Assembly: GCA_947471985.1 (NCBI GenBank)
Contig: CANIZL010000034.1
Span: forward strand, 1 to 58,302
DNA length: 58,302 nt
Direction of reading: 5' to 3'
Origin: Verrucomicrobiota bacterium
GTDB taxonomy: Bacteria > Verrucomicrobiota > Verrucomicrobiia > Limisphaerales > UBA9464
The notes under the pieces are model-generated. The model was not told the origin of the DNA, did not search any database, and saw only the letters and a list, made by a program, of their open reading frames with translations. Each line of letters opens with the position of its first letter. Position 1 is the stretch's first letter. The translations under genes and the position numbers were made by a program. This document shows, one piece after another, positions 44,527 to 52,747 of the stretch.

Positions 44527-45039
44527 CTATTTGGCGCCGCCCTTCTCACTTTGACTCAAGATCTGCGGGACAAACCGCTCGGAAAAGCCGGCGACAAACG
44601 ACCAGAACAGCAGCTTCGCCAGATCCGGTCCGGTCGAAGGATACGTCTGGGAAAAGAAATTCCGGATGTCTTCAGTGGTGGGGATGGGCGTGGAAAAGGG
44701 CGTGCTGGAAAACTGCGGAAAAAGCGAACCGTCCACCAACTTGCTCAAAAAACCGACGTAGAGCACCAGGGCAAAAATGCCCCCGTAAACGGGAATGAGC
44801 AGCACCTGAAACCACGACCGGGACAACAACTCCAGATCCTCGTTTCCAAATTTCTTGAGCCGCTGTTGAATGCTGACAAATCCGCCGAGCAAGCCGCACC
44901 CAAAACACGCCCACGAAACCATGAACCGGTCCCCGCGGATCAGGGTGAACCCGAAGAGGGCGACCACCAGTCCCAACGCGCAGGCCGTCATGAGAACCAG
45001 GCGCTTGGTGATGGTCAGTAACTGTTCGCAACGTGTCAT
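44527..45039 (-). CDS. Membrane protein of unknown function with AGFSERFVP motif
   Basis: A 170-residue protein with hydrophobic segments near residues 14-33, 40-56, 77-98 and 139-152. The C-terminal stretch LLFWSFVAGFSERFVPQIL is a recurrent motif of small uncharacterised membrane proteins in many bacteria. It supports a real gene, although the function is unknown. A conserved-looking loop GGFVSIQQRLKKF follows the second span. Start ATG 45039; stop TAG. It is preceded by an 829-base region without a gene but rich in repeats. Confidence 0.68.
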   Translation of the reverse strand: MTRCEQLLTITKRLVLMTACALGLVVALFGFTLIRGDRFMVSWACFGCGLLGGFVSIQQRLKKFGNEDLELLSRSWFQVLLIPVYGGIFALVLYVGFLSKLVDGSLFPQFSSTPFSTPIPTTEDIRNFFSQTYPSTGPDLAKLLFWSFVAGFSERFVPQILSQSEKGGAK

Positions 45040-45511
45040 AATACGGACGCACGGGGAGCCCCTACTTCAGTGCCGGGCAATCCCGCTCCACCCAGGCGCA
45101 GAGGCTGCGAGATTCCCTCGTAACATCCCCACCAATAGTCGATGGCGCGGAGAAATGAGTTTTGGGGCCGTCCGTGTGCCAACCGCGCAACTGTGTCACA
45201 GTGGCCCAGACTTGGGCAACCCCGAACTGGTGACCCAGACGGAAGTGAGAGCGAAAAACGGATCCATCGAGCGGGCCCCATTCCCCGGCATCGCACGCGC
45301 GCAACGACCGAATTCGCGACGCCCGATATCTGAATTCCGAGGTCCGACGATTGGCTGCATTCGTCAGGCGGGAAGGAAACGCGCGCCAACCCGGCCGCAG
45401 CCTGCCGAGGTTGCCGACGACCTCCGATCAGTCCGCAATCGGCCATATCGAATCACGAGAGCTGATTGAGAATTAAGCGCATAGAGCAACCGCACCCCAA
45501 GCGCCCACAAA

Positions 45512-45747
45512 GCGCCAGGTTCACCGTCCCCCCTCCACGGTGCCAGCCTCCCTATTTCACCTGCGAAAACATCGGGCCAGGTTCATCATTCGAACCCACT
45601 GAAGAGCGTGCCATCCTCCCTATCCGCCCGGCGTAGCGATCGTGCCAGGTTCGTTATCTTCGCGGGATAGGGAGCTTGGCACGCTGTCTGGCGCACGGGG
45701 GAATTGGGAGCGTGGTACCACCTCCACCCGGCAGTGAACCTGGCACC
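45512..45747. repeat. Cluster of CCTGGCACC repeats (second of two)
   Basis: Copies in both orientations. Inverted: GCGCCAGGTTCA 45512, GGTGCCAGCCTC 45539, GGGCCAGGTTCA 45574, CGTGCCAGGTTC 45641. Direct: GAGCTTGGCACG 45672, GAACCTGGCACC 45736. Degenerate forms at 45606 (GCGTGCCATCC) and 45708 (GAGCGTGGTACCACC). GGGCCAGGTTCA is identical to the inverted copy at 24820, and GGCACGCTGT occurs in both clusters. This marks a dispersed repeat family rather than chance. Confidence 0.75.
45606..45684. repeat. Long imperfect inverted repeat (about 20 paired bases)
   Basis: Left arm 45606-45627 and right arm 45662-45684 pair as GCGTGCCA/TGGCACGC (8 bp), a 2-base mismatch, CTCCCTATCC/GGATAGGGAG (10 bp), one bulged base and GC/GC. 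The 34-base loop contains a further repeat copy (45641-45652). The whole could fold into a stable RNA or cruciform; it has the size and layout of a REPIN-like or MITE-like element. Confidence 0.7.
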
Positions 45748-45868
45748 TTTGATTGGCAACTACGGGGATGCCGATTCGGCTACGGTTACGGCTGCGGCGG
45801 TGCGCCGAGTTTAAAGATTCCGCTTGGATGCCCCTTGCCCCGGTCGCTTTCCGCGGGTTGCGCAGTTC

Positions 45869-47308
45869 TCAATTAGGACCCGTGGCCGTGCCGGTTTTCC
45901 AATCCGCCGCCTTCAGGTCTGCAAGTTTGGCCGCATCCGGATCGTTGGCCTTTCGGCACGCCTCGATGCGGTCCAACAGGCCGGTGAAGTCGGCTCGGTG
46001 ACGGTCGCGCACCGGGCCGGGGATGGAGGCGAGCCCAACCGCAATGACCGCCGTCTCCTTCAGAAGCCAACCGTTCCGGTCTCCCGGTGAACTGGCGGTG
46101 GTGCTGTCATACCAAGCAACCTGCTGCTTCAGTACACTCCAGCACCGTTCCTGCACGGCCTCGGGCAAGGCCTCCGGCTTCAGGCTGAGCAGCAGCGCGA
46201 CGTGGTCGCGTTGCGTGCTGTCGCCGTCCTCGAAGAACGCCGTCACTCGGCGGACCCAATCCGGCTGCGCCGCGAGTTGAGCGAGCGCGGTACGAGTCGA
46301 ATCCAGCGTATCGAAACTGGTCGCGCGCAGGAGATCTGGAATGCGAATGTCCGTGGCGCCGCGAGTGCTCGCGGCCGGAATCCGCACCGGTTCGCCTTTC
46401 AAGTCCGCGAGCACTTTCCGCAGCAGGTCCGGAACCGGAATCGGGTACTCGTCCCGGCGCAGGATCTCCCACTCCAATAGCTCGGGAAGCGATCCACCAC
46501 TCAGCTTCTCTTGTTTCCACTCGGCACCGCGCTCGATGAGGAGGCAGGCGACATACCAATTCCGGTTCGCGACCGCGTGTCCCACCGGCCCGCGACCGTC
46601 CGGCGCCCGCAATTTAAGATCCGCACCGTGATCGAGCATCAGACGCAATCGCTCGGTGGCGGCTTCGTCCTCGCCCGGTTGCATGGCTCGCCACCAGACC
46701 GGCCGTTGTTCGGAGTCGAGCACATAAGGATTTGCACCCGCCTCCATCAGGAATTGGGTCAGCCGGGCACCGGTGGCGAGGGCGTGCAGGAGCGTGTCGG
46801 CGGAGGTGTCGCGCTTTGGGTCCGCCCCGGCAGTCAGCAGAACCCGCAATAGGTCGATGGCCTCCTCGGAATTGCCACTCTGCAAGACACCGAACTGCCA
46901 CAGGCTGGTGCCACCACCGTGAGGTTGATTCAAATCGCCGGCCGCCGGTATCAGCTGTTTGACCGCCGCGAGGTCCTGCCGCACCAAGGCTTGGGCCAGG
47001 CTCAATGCCGGACCCTGAAAATAGGCGCTGCCGCTGAACTGCCGTTGTTCCTGGATCCGCTTGGCGGTGGCCAGAATGGACGTGGCGATCAAAGGTACCG
47101 ATGCCAGCAGCAGGACAAGCAGGGCGGCGATCCGCCAGCCATCGGAACGGAGCAGTGGGAAGGAGCAGGCGGTCAGGGTTAGGACGCCGATGACGAACAG
47201 GAAGATGGCCACCAACAGCCCGTGGGTCCCACTCGCGAAAAGCCTCCACAAAACCACGGCCGCGATCCCGTCGAAAGCGACCACCGCCCAGAATATTTTC
47301 GCCATCAT
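45869..47308 (-). CDS. Membrane-anchored ankyrin repeat protein
   Basis: A 479-residue protein with three N-terminal membrane spans (about residues 4-22, 28-50 and 58-80), then ankyrin-type repeats between about 99 and 270: LAQALVRQDLAAVKQLIPAA, LLRVLLTAGADPKRDTSAD, LLHALATGARLTQFLMEAG, RLRLMLDHGADLKLRAPDG and HAVANRNWYVACLLIERGA. The C-terminal 200 residues are helical without a known family. Ankyrin repeats mediate protein binding, so this may be a scaffold at the membrane; in islands of small genes such proteins can act as immunity-type binders. ATGATG at 47308 allows either of two starts. Confidence 0.8.
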   Translation of the reverse strand: MMAKIFWAVVAFDGIAAVVLWRLFASGTHGLLVAIFLFVIGVLTLTACSFPLLRSDGWRIAALLVLLLASVPLIATSILATAKRIQEQRQFSGSAYFQGPALSLAQALVRQDLAAVKQLIPAAGDLNQPHGGGTSLWQFGVLQSGNSEEAIDLLRVLLTAGADPKRDTSADTLLHALATGARLTQFLMEAGANPYVLDSEQRPVWWRAMQPGEDEAATERLRLMLDHGADLKLRAPDGRGPVGHAVANRNWYVACLLIERGAEWKQEKLSGGSLPELLEWEILRRDEYPIPVPDLLRKVLADLKGEPVRIPAASTRGATDIRIPDLLRATSFDTLDSTRTALAQLAAQPDWVRRVTAFFEDGDSTQRDHVALLLSLKPEALPEAVQERCWSVLKQQVAWYDSTTASSPGDRNGWLLKETAVIAVGLASIPGPVRDRHRADFTGLLDRIEACRKANDPDAAKLADLKAADWKTGTATGPN

Positions 47309-47563
47309 GGAAACCTCGTTTTACCCGCTCTGGGAAAGTACCAATTCAAACAATGTCGCTCTCCAGCCCCTGTTGCGAATCCGCACGTGTTTTGGTCCGC
47401 TGGCCGGCCGAGTCGGTGGAAATCAAGGGACGGGGAATGTCTTCGAGCAGCGGGAATTCCGGCTGCGAATTGGCTGGGGCGGCTCCTTTCATTTGCGGGC
47501 ACTGTGTGGTGCCAAAATTGGAGCGGCAATGAGCCTTTGGTCGGAGGCGAATGCCGCTGAGTA

Positions 47564-48100
47564 TCATCCTGCCCTTGGGGACTTGAGGAAGACTCCGTGT
47601 GCCAAATTGTGCTCCAGACTGGCGATGCACGCCGCGTCCAACGGACGGTAGGGAGTCGCCAATAAACCCGCGCTCCACTCGATCCACCTCTCGATCTGTA
47701 ACTGGTCGCGGGGCTCGATACCGTCGTTCTCGCGACACCATTCCAACAACGCCGTACCGACCTGAATCGTCGCCCGAGAAAATTCAATGTTCCATTGGTG
47801 CAATTCGCGATGCGTTTCCTCCCACTCCGCAGCTCGCTCAACCAGAACGGTTGAGGCGGGAATGCCGGACTCGTAGCGGGCCACCGCGGAATCGAGGAGC
47901 GAGCCCATGCCTCCCCAAATTTCGCCCGTTGTCAGCCGGACCCGAATCACACCGTCATCTCGATCCATTGACTCAACTATATCCTGTAATTCGCGCACGT
48001 AGTAGCCCCCACCAGCCGGCTGCTGGAGCAGACGGATCCATTCCTTCAAAGCAGCAACCAATATCCCATTGGCGGACGAGGGGGCAGACGGGTGGTTCAT
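47564..48100 (-). CDS. Hypothetical soluble protein
   Basis: A 178-residue cytosolic-looking protein, helical with acidic stretches: ILVAALKEWIRLLQQPAGGG, YYVRELQDIVESMDRDDGVI and IQVGTALLEWCRENDGIEPR. No family recognised. Codon and amino-acid composition is that of a normal protein, unlike the shadow frames around it. ATG 48100 (MNHPSAPSS) is preferred over a TTG seven codons upstream. A hairpin lies 41-75 bases before the start. Confidence 0.55.
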   Translation of the reverse strand: MNHPSAPSSANGILVAALKEWIRLLQQPAGGGYYVRELQDIVESMDRDDGVIRVRLTTGEIWGGMGSLLDSAVARYESGIPASTVLVERAAEWEETHRELHQWNIEFSRATIQVGTALLEWCRENDGIEPRDQLQIERWIEWSAGLLATPYRPLDAACIASLEHNLAHGVFLKSPRAG

Positions 48101-48140
48101 CGCGCGTTCCGTTTCGGCCAACGACCAGAATGCCGGTATC

Positions 48141-48175
48141 CCAACCAGTTCGCTTGGTTTAGCTTAGCTGGTTGG
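48141..48175. other. 8-bp hairpin upstream of the 47564-48100 gene
   Basis: CCAACCAG (48141-48148) and CTGGTTGG (48168-48175) form a perfect inverted repeat with a 19-base loop in the leader between two minus-strand genes. It could terminate the upstream transcript or regulate the downstream one. No T-run is present. Confidence 0.4.
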
Positions 48176-48199
48176 CTCGCTGGTGGATGAAGAGACGGA

Positions 48200-48316
48200 T
48201 TAGCCACCGATGAAGGCATAAACTTCGTTGGTTTGTCCACTCACCCACCATCCCTCACTCCAGCCGCCCGTGCCCTCGGATTGGTGGTACAAGAAGTAGA
48301 ATCGTGGGACGGACAT
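48200..48316 (-). CDS. Very small ORF, possible gene remnant
   Basis: From ATG 48316 a 38-residue peptide reads MSVPRFYFLYHQSEGTGG then WSEGWWVSGQTNEVYAFIGG. The Trp/Tyr-rich end looks like the C-terminus of a real beta-rich protein. The same frame is open upstream to a TTG at 48463, but that part has no protein-like character. It may be the surviving 3' end of a degraded gene. No family recognised. Confidence 0.3.
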   Translation of the reverse strand: MSVPRFYFLYHQSEGTGGWSEGWWVSGQTNEVYAFIGG

Positions 48317-48630
48317 CGTGGCGGGCCGCCACCAACCCCAAGGAACCTTGGAACGTTCCGCGCTAAAGAAGGCCGTGTTGTCGGAGCCTTCCGGTGGCTC
48401 AGCCGGTACGGCAAGCAGGCCCTTGCCTTGGATCAATCGGGCCAGGGTGGACGGCGGACCCAAAGAAAACTGCGGGCAATCGCAACGGTTGCCGCTCGGA
48501 GGGCATTGCGGGTATCATAGTGTTAGATGTAGCCCCACCCGCACGCCGTGCTCTCCCGGGCGCCGCAGGCCGCAGAGCATTGTCCTGGAGACGACGTGCC
48601 GTCGTCTGGCCGCGGATTTCGGCTGCAGGA

Positions 48631-49233
48631 TCATTCCCATTGGAATTTCAGACCGCTGAGTTCGGAGAGTCCCTGTCTCATTCGGTCGTCACCACAGGCA
48701 AGGAGCGAATCCTGGCCCAGGCCGGCGATGAAAAAGCGCCGGCCCGCTCCCCGCGGCGTCACTAGGTTTTGCAGGCGTCCGTACAAGGTTGGATCGACCC
48801 AATCATCGTGGACTTTCAAATCCCAGTGAATGGTCTGGCCATCCAACTCAAACTCGACGAAGGCCTTGCGGTTTTTGATCTCCACCGAATCACGGACATT
48901 GGTCAGGGGGAGCGCGCCACGGGTCAGCGTAACGAAGCGATCCACGACGGCGACGTAGGCGCCGTGATCTTCGATGCATTCGGCATCGAAATGCCAAATG
49001 TCGTCGGAGACCCGTGGGAACTCTCCCCGCTCAACTTCCGAGCCAAGGACGCAAAGCAACTGCGCCCAATCCGTCGGAGAATCCATGGTCCCTCCCAGTG
49101 AGTAGAGAAGATCGTCCGGCGCAATGCCCTCCCGTACACGAATGCCTATCGTTTCGAGCTGCTGGAGCGCCGCCGCGACGGAGGGACGGTTTCGGTCGAC
49201 GGCGTCTTGGCGTTTGCGAGAGAATGGCCACAT
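48631..49233 (-). CDS. Hypothetical soluble protein, immunity-like composition
   Basis: A 200-residue cytosolic protein, acidic overall and rich in aromatic residues: DDIWHFDAECIEDHGAYVAV, VVDRFVTLTRGALPLTNVRD, AFVEFELDGQTIHWDLKVHD and RRFFIAGLGQDSLLACGDDR. The style (single-domain, acidic, alpha/beta) is that of many immunity proteins, although no specific family is recognised. Start ATG 49233. Neighbours are equally small orphan genes on the same strand. Confidence that it is a real gene is high; the role is a guess. Confidence 0.6.
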   Translation of the reverse strand: MWPFSRKRQDAVDRNRPSVAAALQQLETIGIRVREGIAPDDLLYSLGGTMDSPTDWAQLLCVLGSEVERGEFPRVSDDIWHFDAECIEDHGAYVAVVDRFVTLTRGALPLTNVRDSVEIKNRKAFVEFELDGQTIHWDLKVHDDWVDPTLYGRLQNLVTPRGAGRRFFIAGLGQDSLLACGDDRMRQGLSELSGLKFQWE

Positions 49234-49294
49234 AGATCAGGAATTGATTCCGGTGGAGCAGGCCGCTGCGCGGTGCGCCACGCCAGCTGTCGGA

Positions 49295-49726
49295 CTAGTT
49301 TGGTGCACCATGAATAATCGGATTGTAATAAAACGTCCAATACTTCCAGCGCTGGTCGATGGTCTGCGCAACCCCATTAGTTTCGATGACCCAATGAAAG
49401 GACCAAAGGCCATTCCGCCAGCTTCGGAGGCGGCTACCGTTGGGCGTGACCGGAAAGACCTCGGCTCGCAAAAATGAGAGATTCTGAGCGATGTCGTAGG
49501 TGTGGGGCTCAACCTCGATGCGGTACCTGCGGCCTTTTGGATCCGTGATATGCGATTGCCCGGTGTCGAACCGTTCGTGTTGGAAATCCAGTCCCGCCAG
49601 GAGATACCGGTTATCGCACAGGAGCAGGCTCGGATGCTCCGGCCCGGCGACCTGAACTGACTGCCGCAGCGGCAGGCAACCGGTGAGTAGGAGCAGGAGC
49701 CCAAACAGCGCGAGTGATCGCTTCAT
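49295..49726 (-). CDS. Lipoprotein of unknown function
   Basis: A 143-residue protein with a lipoprotein signal (MKRSLALFGLLLLLTGC, lipobox LTGC, then LPLRQ). The mature part, LLLCDNRYLLAGLDFQHERF then DTGQSHITDPKGRRYRIEVE and WKYWTFYYNPIIHGAPN, is beta-rich and ends in an aromatic cluster. No family recognised. ATG 49726 is chosen over an upstream in-frame start at 49771 because it places the signal peptide first. Confidence 0.68.
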   Translation of the reverse strand: MKRSLALFGLLLLLTGCLPLRQSVQVAGPEHPSLLLCDNRYLLAGLDFQHERFDTGQSHITDPKGRRYRIEVEPHTYDIAQNLSFLRAEVFPVTPNGSRLRSWRNGLWSFHWVIETNGVAQTIDQRWKYWTFYYNPIIHGAPN

Positions 49727-49859
49727 TGGGTCTGGCACGGGAAGGCCGTCACGCCGGGCCACAAAACGCATCCGCTCACGGAGAGTCTGGCCGGTGCATT
49801 TGGTGCGGGCATCGGGCTCGGAAACTCCTTCAAGCGGGATGCGCGAGCGGGGGCGGCGG

Positions 49860-50075
49860 TCATTTCAGCGACTCTCCAATCTTGGTCGTCTTTCCCCCGT
49901 AGCGGGTCCACAATTCCCCGGTTTTTGTGTCGATGATATAGCACCCATTGCCACCCGATTCGCTGCTGAACGCCGAAACCTGAAAACGTCCGCCGGGCGC
50001 GTCGCCCGGATGGCTCGCGCAGCCCGGGGCCAGCAGAGATACGAGGGCGAGGAACCCGAGAACAGATCTCTTCAT
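49860..50075 (-). CDS. Very small lipoprotein
   Basis: A 71-residue protein: signal MKRSVLGFLALVSLLAPGC with lipobox APGC, then a short mature region with NGCYIIDTKTGELWTRYGG. That beta-hairpin motif recurs in many small bacterial lipoproteins. Function unknown. It is 133 bases upstream of the other lipoprotein gene (49726) on the same strand, and the two may be co-transcribed. Confidence 0.65.
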   Translation of the reverse strand: MKRSVLGFLALVSLLAPGCASHPGDAPGGRFQVSAFSSESGGNGCYIIDTKTGELWTRYGGKTTKIGESLK

Positions 50076-50322
50076 GGAAGTCGCGGAAGTTTAAATACCG
50101 ATGCAGCCTGGAACAAACGGTAAAAGTTGGGAAGTGGGCTCGGATACCAGCCAAGGACGAAGCTTGAGACGACCCCTTATTTCGAACAGCCACAGCGAAT
50201 CCGATGGAGCCAACATGAATCGTCGCGTGGAATGGATCTGCCGAGAGAGTGTTCCCTTCACGCGACTGGAAATGGTGGGCATACCGGCGCCCCGGGTTTC
50301 CCGCGAGGCACCCGCCGTCCAG

Positions 50323-50865
50323 CTAAACTGCGGGTGATCCGGCACCCTCCTGGGCACTTGGCGCTAAATGCCGTCGTCGCCGCCAGGTGACGATCCAAAG
50401 CGCCACGCCACCGACGATTCCCGCGAGGTAGGACCCGGCGTGCGCCCAGGCATCGGTGAGGAACGCGGTATGCTTCTCGAGGGGAACCCGCGAAGCCAGG
50501 GGCTCCAGCAGCTGAAAGATACCGGCCCGGGAAGTCGCGAAGCCGACCAGCCCCGCAATCAGGGCGACGAGATACATGGCCGCGAGGAGCTTGCCGATGG
50601 GAACCATCAGTTGGCGGGCCCGGAGCTTTGGGCGTCGGCCGGCGCGGGCGGCCACGGAGAGGCCAAAGCCGAGCGGAAGCCCCACCCACCAGGTGGCCAC
50701 CACTCCCCAAAAAAATCCCAGCACTGTCGGGGACTCGGAATCGATCAGCCGCAGGTGTCCGATGGTGAAATATTCCACGCAAATGCGGGCCGTAACCTGG
50801 TCGTGAATGACCCCGTACAGAATCGCCGACGCGATGGCCAACGCGATGATGGCGAGGGATTGCAT
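50323..50865 (-). CDS. Membrane protein of unknown function (4 spans, HDQVTARICVEYF motif)
   Basis: A 180-residue protein with spans near residues 3-20, 48-74, 90-112 and 143-162. The stretch YGVIHDQVTARICVEYFTIG, followed by SPTVLGFFWGVVATWWVGLP, is conserved-looking and recurs in small uncharacterised membrane proteins of many bacteria. A His-Asp pair next to the first span is the most notable polar feature. The frame extends to 51033 but that extension is Arg-rich and without similarity; ATG 50865 is chosen. Function unknown. Confidence 0.7.
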   Translation of the reverse strand: MQSLAIIALAIASAILYGVIHDQVTARICVEYFTIGHLRLIDSESPTVLGFFWGVVATWWVGLPLGFGLSVAARAGRRPKLRARQLMVPIGKLLAAMYLVALIAGLVGFATSRAGIFQLLEPLASRVPLEKHTAFLTDAWAHAGSYLAGIVGGVALWIVTWRRRRHLAPSAQEGAGSPAV

Positions 50866-51222
50866 GGGATACGGCTCGCTGGCGGTTGGGCGGAGTCCAA
50901 AATTTGTCGATCCAAAGTACCGTCGATACCACAGGTGCGGTGCCGTGACCCTCCTATGGAGTGCTTTGGTTCGGGCGGCAGTTTCCCTGGTACCGCTAAA
51001 ACTGGCGGCTCTGGAGTAAGTTTCGAGTGCCAAAGATCAATTACGCGGGGATGCGGCCTTCCGTCCTTTCGTTGAGCGCAGGGGTCGGGGTAGTCCTCGC
51101 GAGCGTAAGTAAAAGCAACCGTCGCTCCGCGAGCGATAACCCGTTCGAGTGTTTCCGGCCGCCGGCGACGAATGCGTGAGTTTCGTAAAGTCAGTGATGT
51201 GAATTGTCGGGTGACGGCACCC
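50866..51222. other. 357-base region without a gene
   Basis: No coding sequence, hairpin or repeat stands out. It must contain the promoter of the gene at 50865 and the 3' end of the gene at 51223. The frames that cross it have arginine-rich, shadow-like composition. Confidence 0.5.
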
Positions 51223-51591
51223 TCAAATTTTGGTGGCACGCAGAATGACGAAAATCAGCGCCAATGGCGCCGCCCAGGTGAACGCGGCGAGTTCGAGGAG
51301 GCCGCGAAACTGGACGTGGTCTTCAACGACGCATTGGTAAAAGCCGGAAGTCATCCATGGCAGATTCAGGGCGGTTACCGTACCGAAGGCGATGAGGCGT
51401 GGGCTTCGGCGGGCGATCGCTGCGGAGGTCAGACCGAACAGGAGCGCCAGGAACGGAAGGGTCATGATGGCGGAACCTCGGTAGAGGACGGCAATGCCTG
51501 CTCCCACAATCGAACCGCAAACGATGGAGCCGAGCAGTAGCGCCGTGTCGAATTTGGTCGGCCATCCAGCGAAGGGCCCAAATAGGCGCAT
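51223..51591 (-). CDS. Small membrane protein of unknown function
   Basis: A 122-residue hydrophobic protein with spans near residues 17-36, 41-58 and 95-117 and a possible fourth (66-80). Recognisable pieces are LLLGSIVCGSIVGAGIAVLY and LEVAAF-like LELAAFTWAAPLALIFVILR. No family. It starts 48 bases after the stop of the next gene upstream, so these two may be one transcript. Start ATG 51591. Confidence 0.6.
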   Translation of the reverse strand: MRLFGPFAGWPTKFDTALLLGSIVCGSIVGAGIAVLYRGSAIMTLPFLALLFGLTSAAIARRSPRLIAFGTVTALNLPWMTSGFYQCVVEDHVQFRGLLELAAFTWAAPLALIFVILRATKI

Positions 51592-51639
51592 ATGGATTCA
51601 GTCCCAAGCAAAGATCACTGCGGAGCCAGAGGGATATTG

Positions 51640-51888
51640 TTAGGCACTGGGATCCTGGTTGTGCATATCGAACGCATCGACCTCCGGAGCCTCCACCGAA
51701 CCGGATGCGGGAAACGGCTTCAGCATCAGATAAACGACTGGCCCCAACACGGGTAAAAGCAGTACCACACTCCAACCCAGGCGACGAACCAACGGTACTC
51801 GTTTGCGTCGCCACAAACCGGCCAGCAACACAAGGCTCATCGCCTCAACAATTACAAGGCCTACAATGTCGGATGTGCTGATGGTCAT
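51640..51888 (-). CDS. Small two-span membrane protein, PLDc_N-like
   Basis: An 82-residue protein with two spans (about residues 6-24 and 36-55) separated by a basic loop (LWRRKRVPLVRRLGW). The second span, SVVLLLPVLGPVVYLMLKPF, matches the G-P-x-x-Y-x-x-x pattern of PLDc_N-type domains. The acidic tail would be cytoplasmic. ATG 51888 is preferred; the longer frame to 52017 has no protein-like character. The stop codon sits in GCCTAACAA, resembling an integron R'' site, but no partner site was found. Confidence 0.6.
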   Translation of the reverse strand: MTISTSDIVGLVIVEAMSLVLLAGLWRRKRVPLVRRLGWSVVLLLPVLGPVVYLMLKPFPASGSVEAPEVDAFDMHNQDPSA

Positions 51889-52130
51889 GCCGGTTCGTGA
51901 ACAGAATGAGGCAAACGATCCACCGCAAAGCCTGCGTATCCCGGGGAGCACTCCGCAAGACGACTGAAATCCGCTACCCGCTGACTGGGACGTTGGGTTT
52001 TGAAGGGAGCCGGTCATCCAATACGTGGCCCGATGCTTGGGAGAGTGGGACTAAGTGGGCTCGAATTATCCTGTGCGCTCATCCCGGGCTCATTGGCGTT
52101 GCCTGCGGCGCCGGGTTGGGAATCGGTCAA

Positions 52131-52379
52131 TCAATCCACTTCGTCCTTGAAAAGAAATGACGAAATCTCCCGGCTTTTGATGATGCAGAAAATCCCGATG
52201 ACAAGTTGGAGTGCGGCCGAAATGGGATACCACCAGTAGTATTCACCGCGTGAAGCCAAGCCAATGCCGCGGGATTGCAGCACGCTCACGAAGGCGCTGA
52301 TGATGGAGGGTAGGCCATGGGCCAAAACCGAGAGTCCCAGGATTTTGATCAGGACATTCGCCAGCTGCTTGGATTTCAT
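52131..52379 (-). CDS. Small two-span membrane protein
   Basis: An 82-residue protein with spans near residues 8-32 and 50-68 and a charged C-terminus (KSREISSFLFKDEVD). The GEYYWWYPISAALQLVIGIF segment is characteristic of a group of short uncharacterised membrane proteins seen in varied bacteria. Lower GC than the left half of the window. ATG 52379 is chosen over a GTG- or ATG-type start 12 codons upstream because the extension is proline-rich and unlike the rest. Confidence 0.62.
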   Translation of the reverse strand: MKSKQLANVLIKILGLSVLAHGLPSIISAFVSVLQSRGIGLASRGEYYWWYPISAALQLVIGIFCIIKSREISSFLFKDEVD

Positions 52380-52747
52380 ACGTGGTGTGGTGTGAGGGGG
52401 AGGGCTACTGATCAAGGTCAGTGCGCCGGGTGCGAAAGGGTAACGACGGATGGCGCGATGCCAAGGCCGGCTTCACCGGGTGCCACTATTTGAATATCAG
52501 TGTCCTTTGGTTCGCCACTACCCGACGTCCACCATTTGGCCGACGAATCCCGCAAAGCCGATAAAAAAGAAGAAGGTAGACAAACCGGCTCGTTACCGCG
52601 TGGAGCACCAGCAATGAAAGGATGGGGGAAAAAGAAAACGAGTACCTGGCTTAGACAGCACATCGGAGCGCCACCTCGCCCTGGCCGAGCTCGGCTGCTC
52701 TTCAATCGCCCAGGGACGACCAGCGTCCAATCCGGAGCTGTCGGCGG
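52380..52747. other. 368-base region without a clear gene
   Basis: A minus-strand frame (52418-52705) has one stretch, KWWTSGSGEPKDTDIQIVAP, that might derive from a lost gene, but start and family are absent. No hairpin or repeat was noticed. Confidence 0.4.

Larger units (their letters stand above)
45040..45868. other. 829-base gene-poor region with repeat cluster and long inverted repeat
   Basis: No convincing gene. A minus-strand frame at 45062-45304 (80 codons, ending VERDCPALK) has fairly protein-like composition and could be a decayed gene remnant. The right half (45512-45747) is occupied by copies of the CCTGGCACC repeat and a long hairpin. Confidence 0.55.

Noticed and set aside
45036-45446. 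136-codon minus-strand frame upstream of the 44527 gene
   Set aside because: Gly/Arg/Ser-rich composition without motifs; overlaps a more protein-like frame and lies in a gene-poor region.
52418-52705. 95-codon minus-strand frame between 52379 and 52748
   Set aside because: Only a short stretch is protein-like; no start, motif or family.
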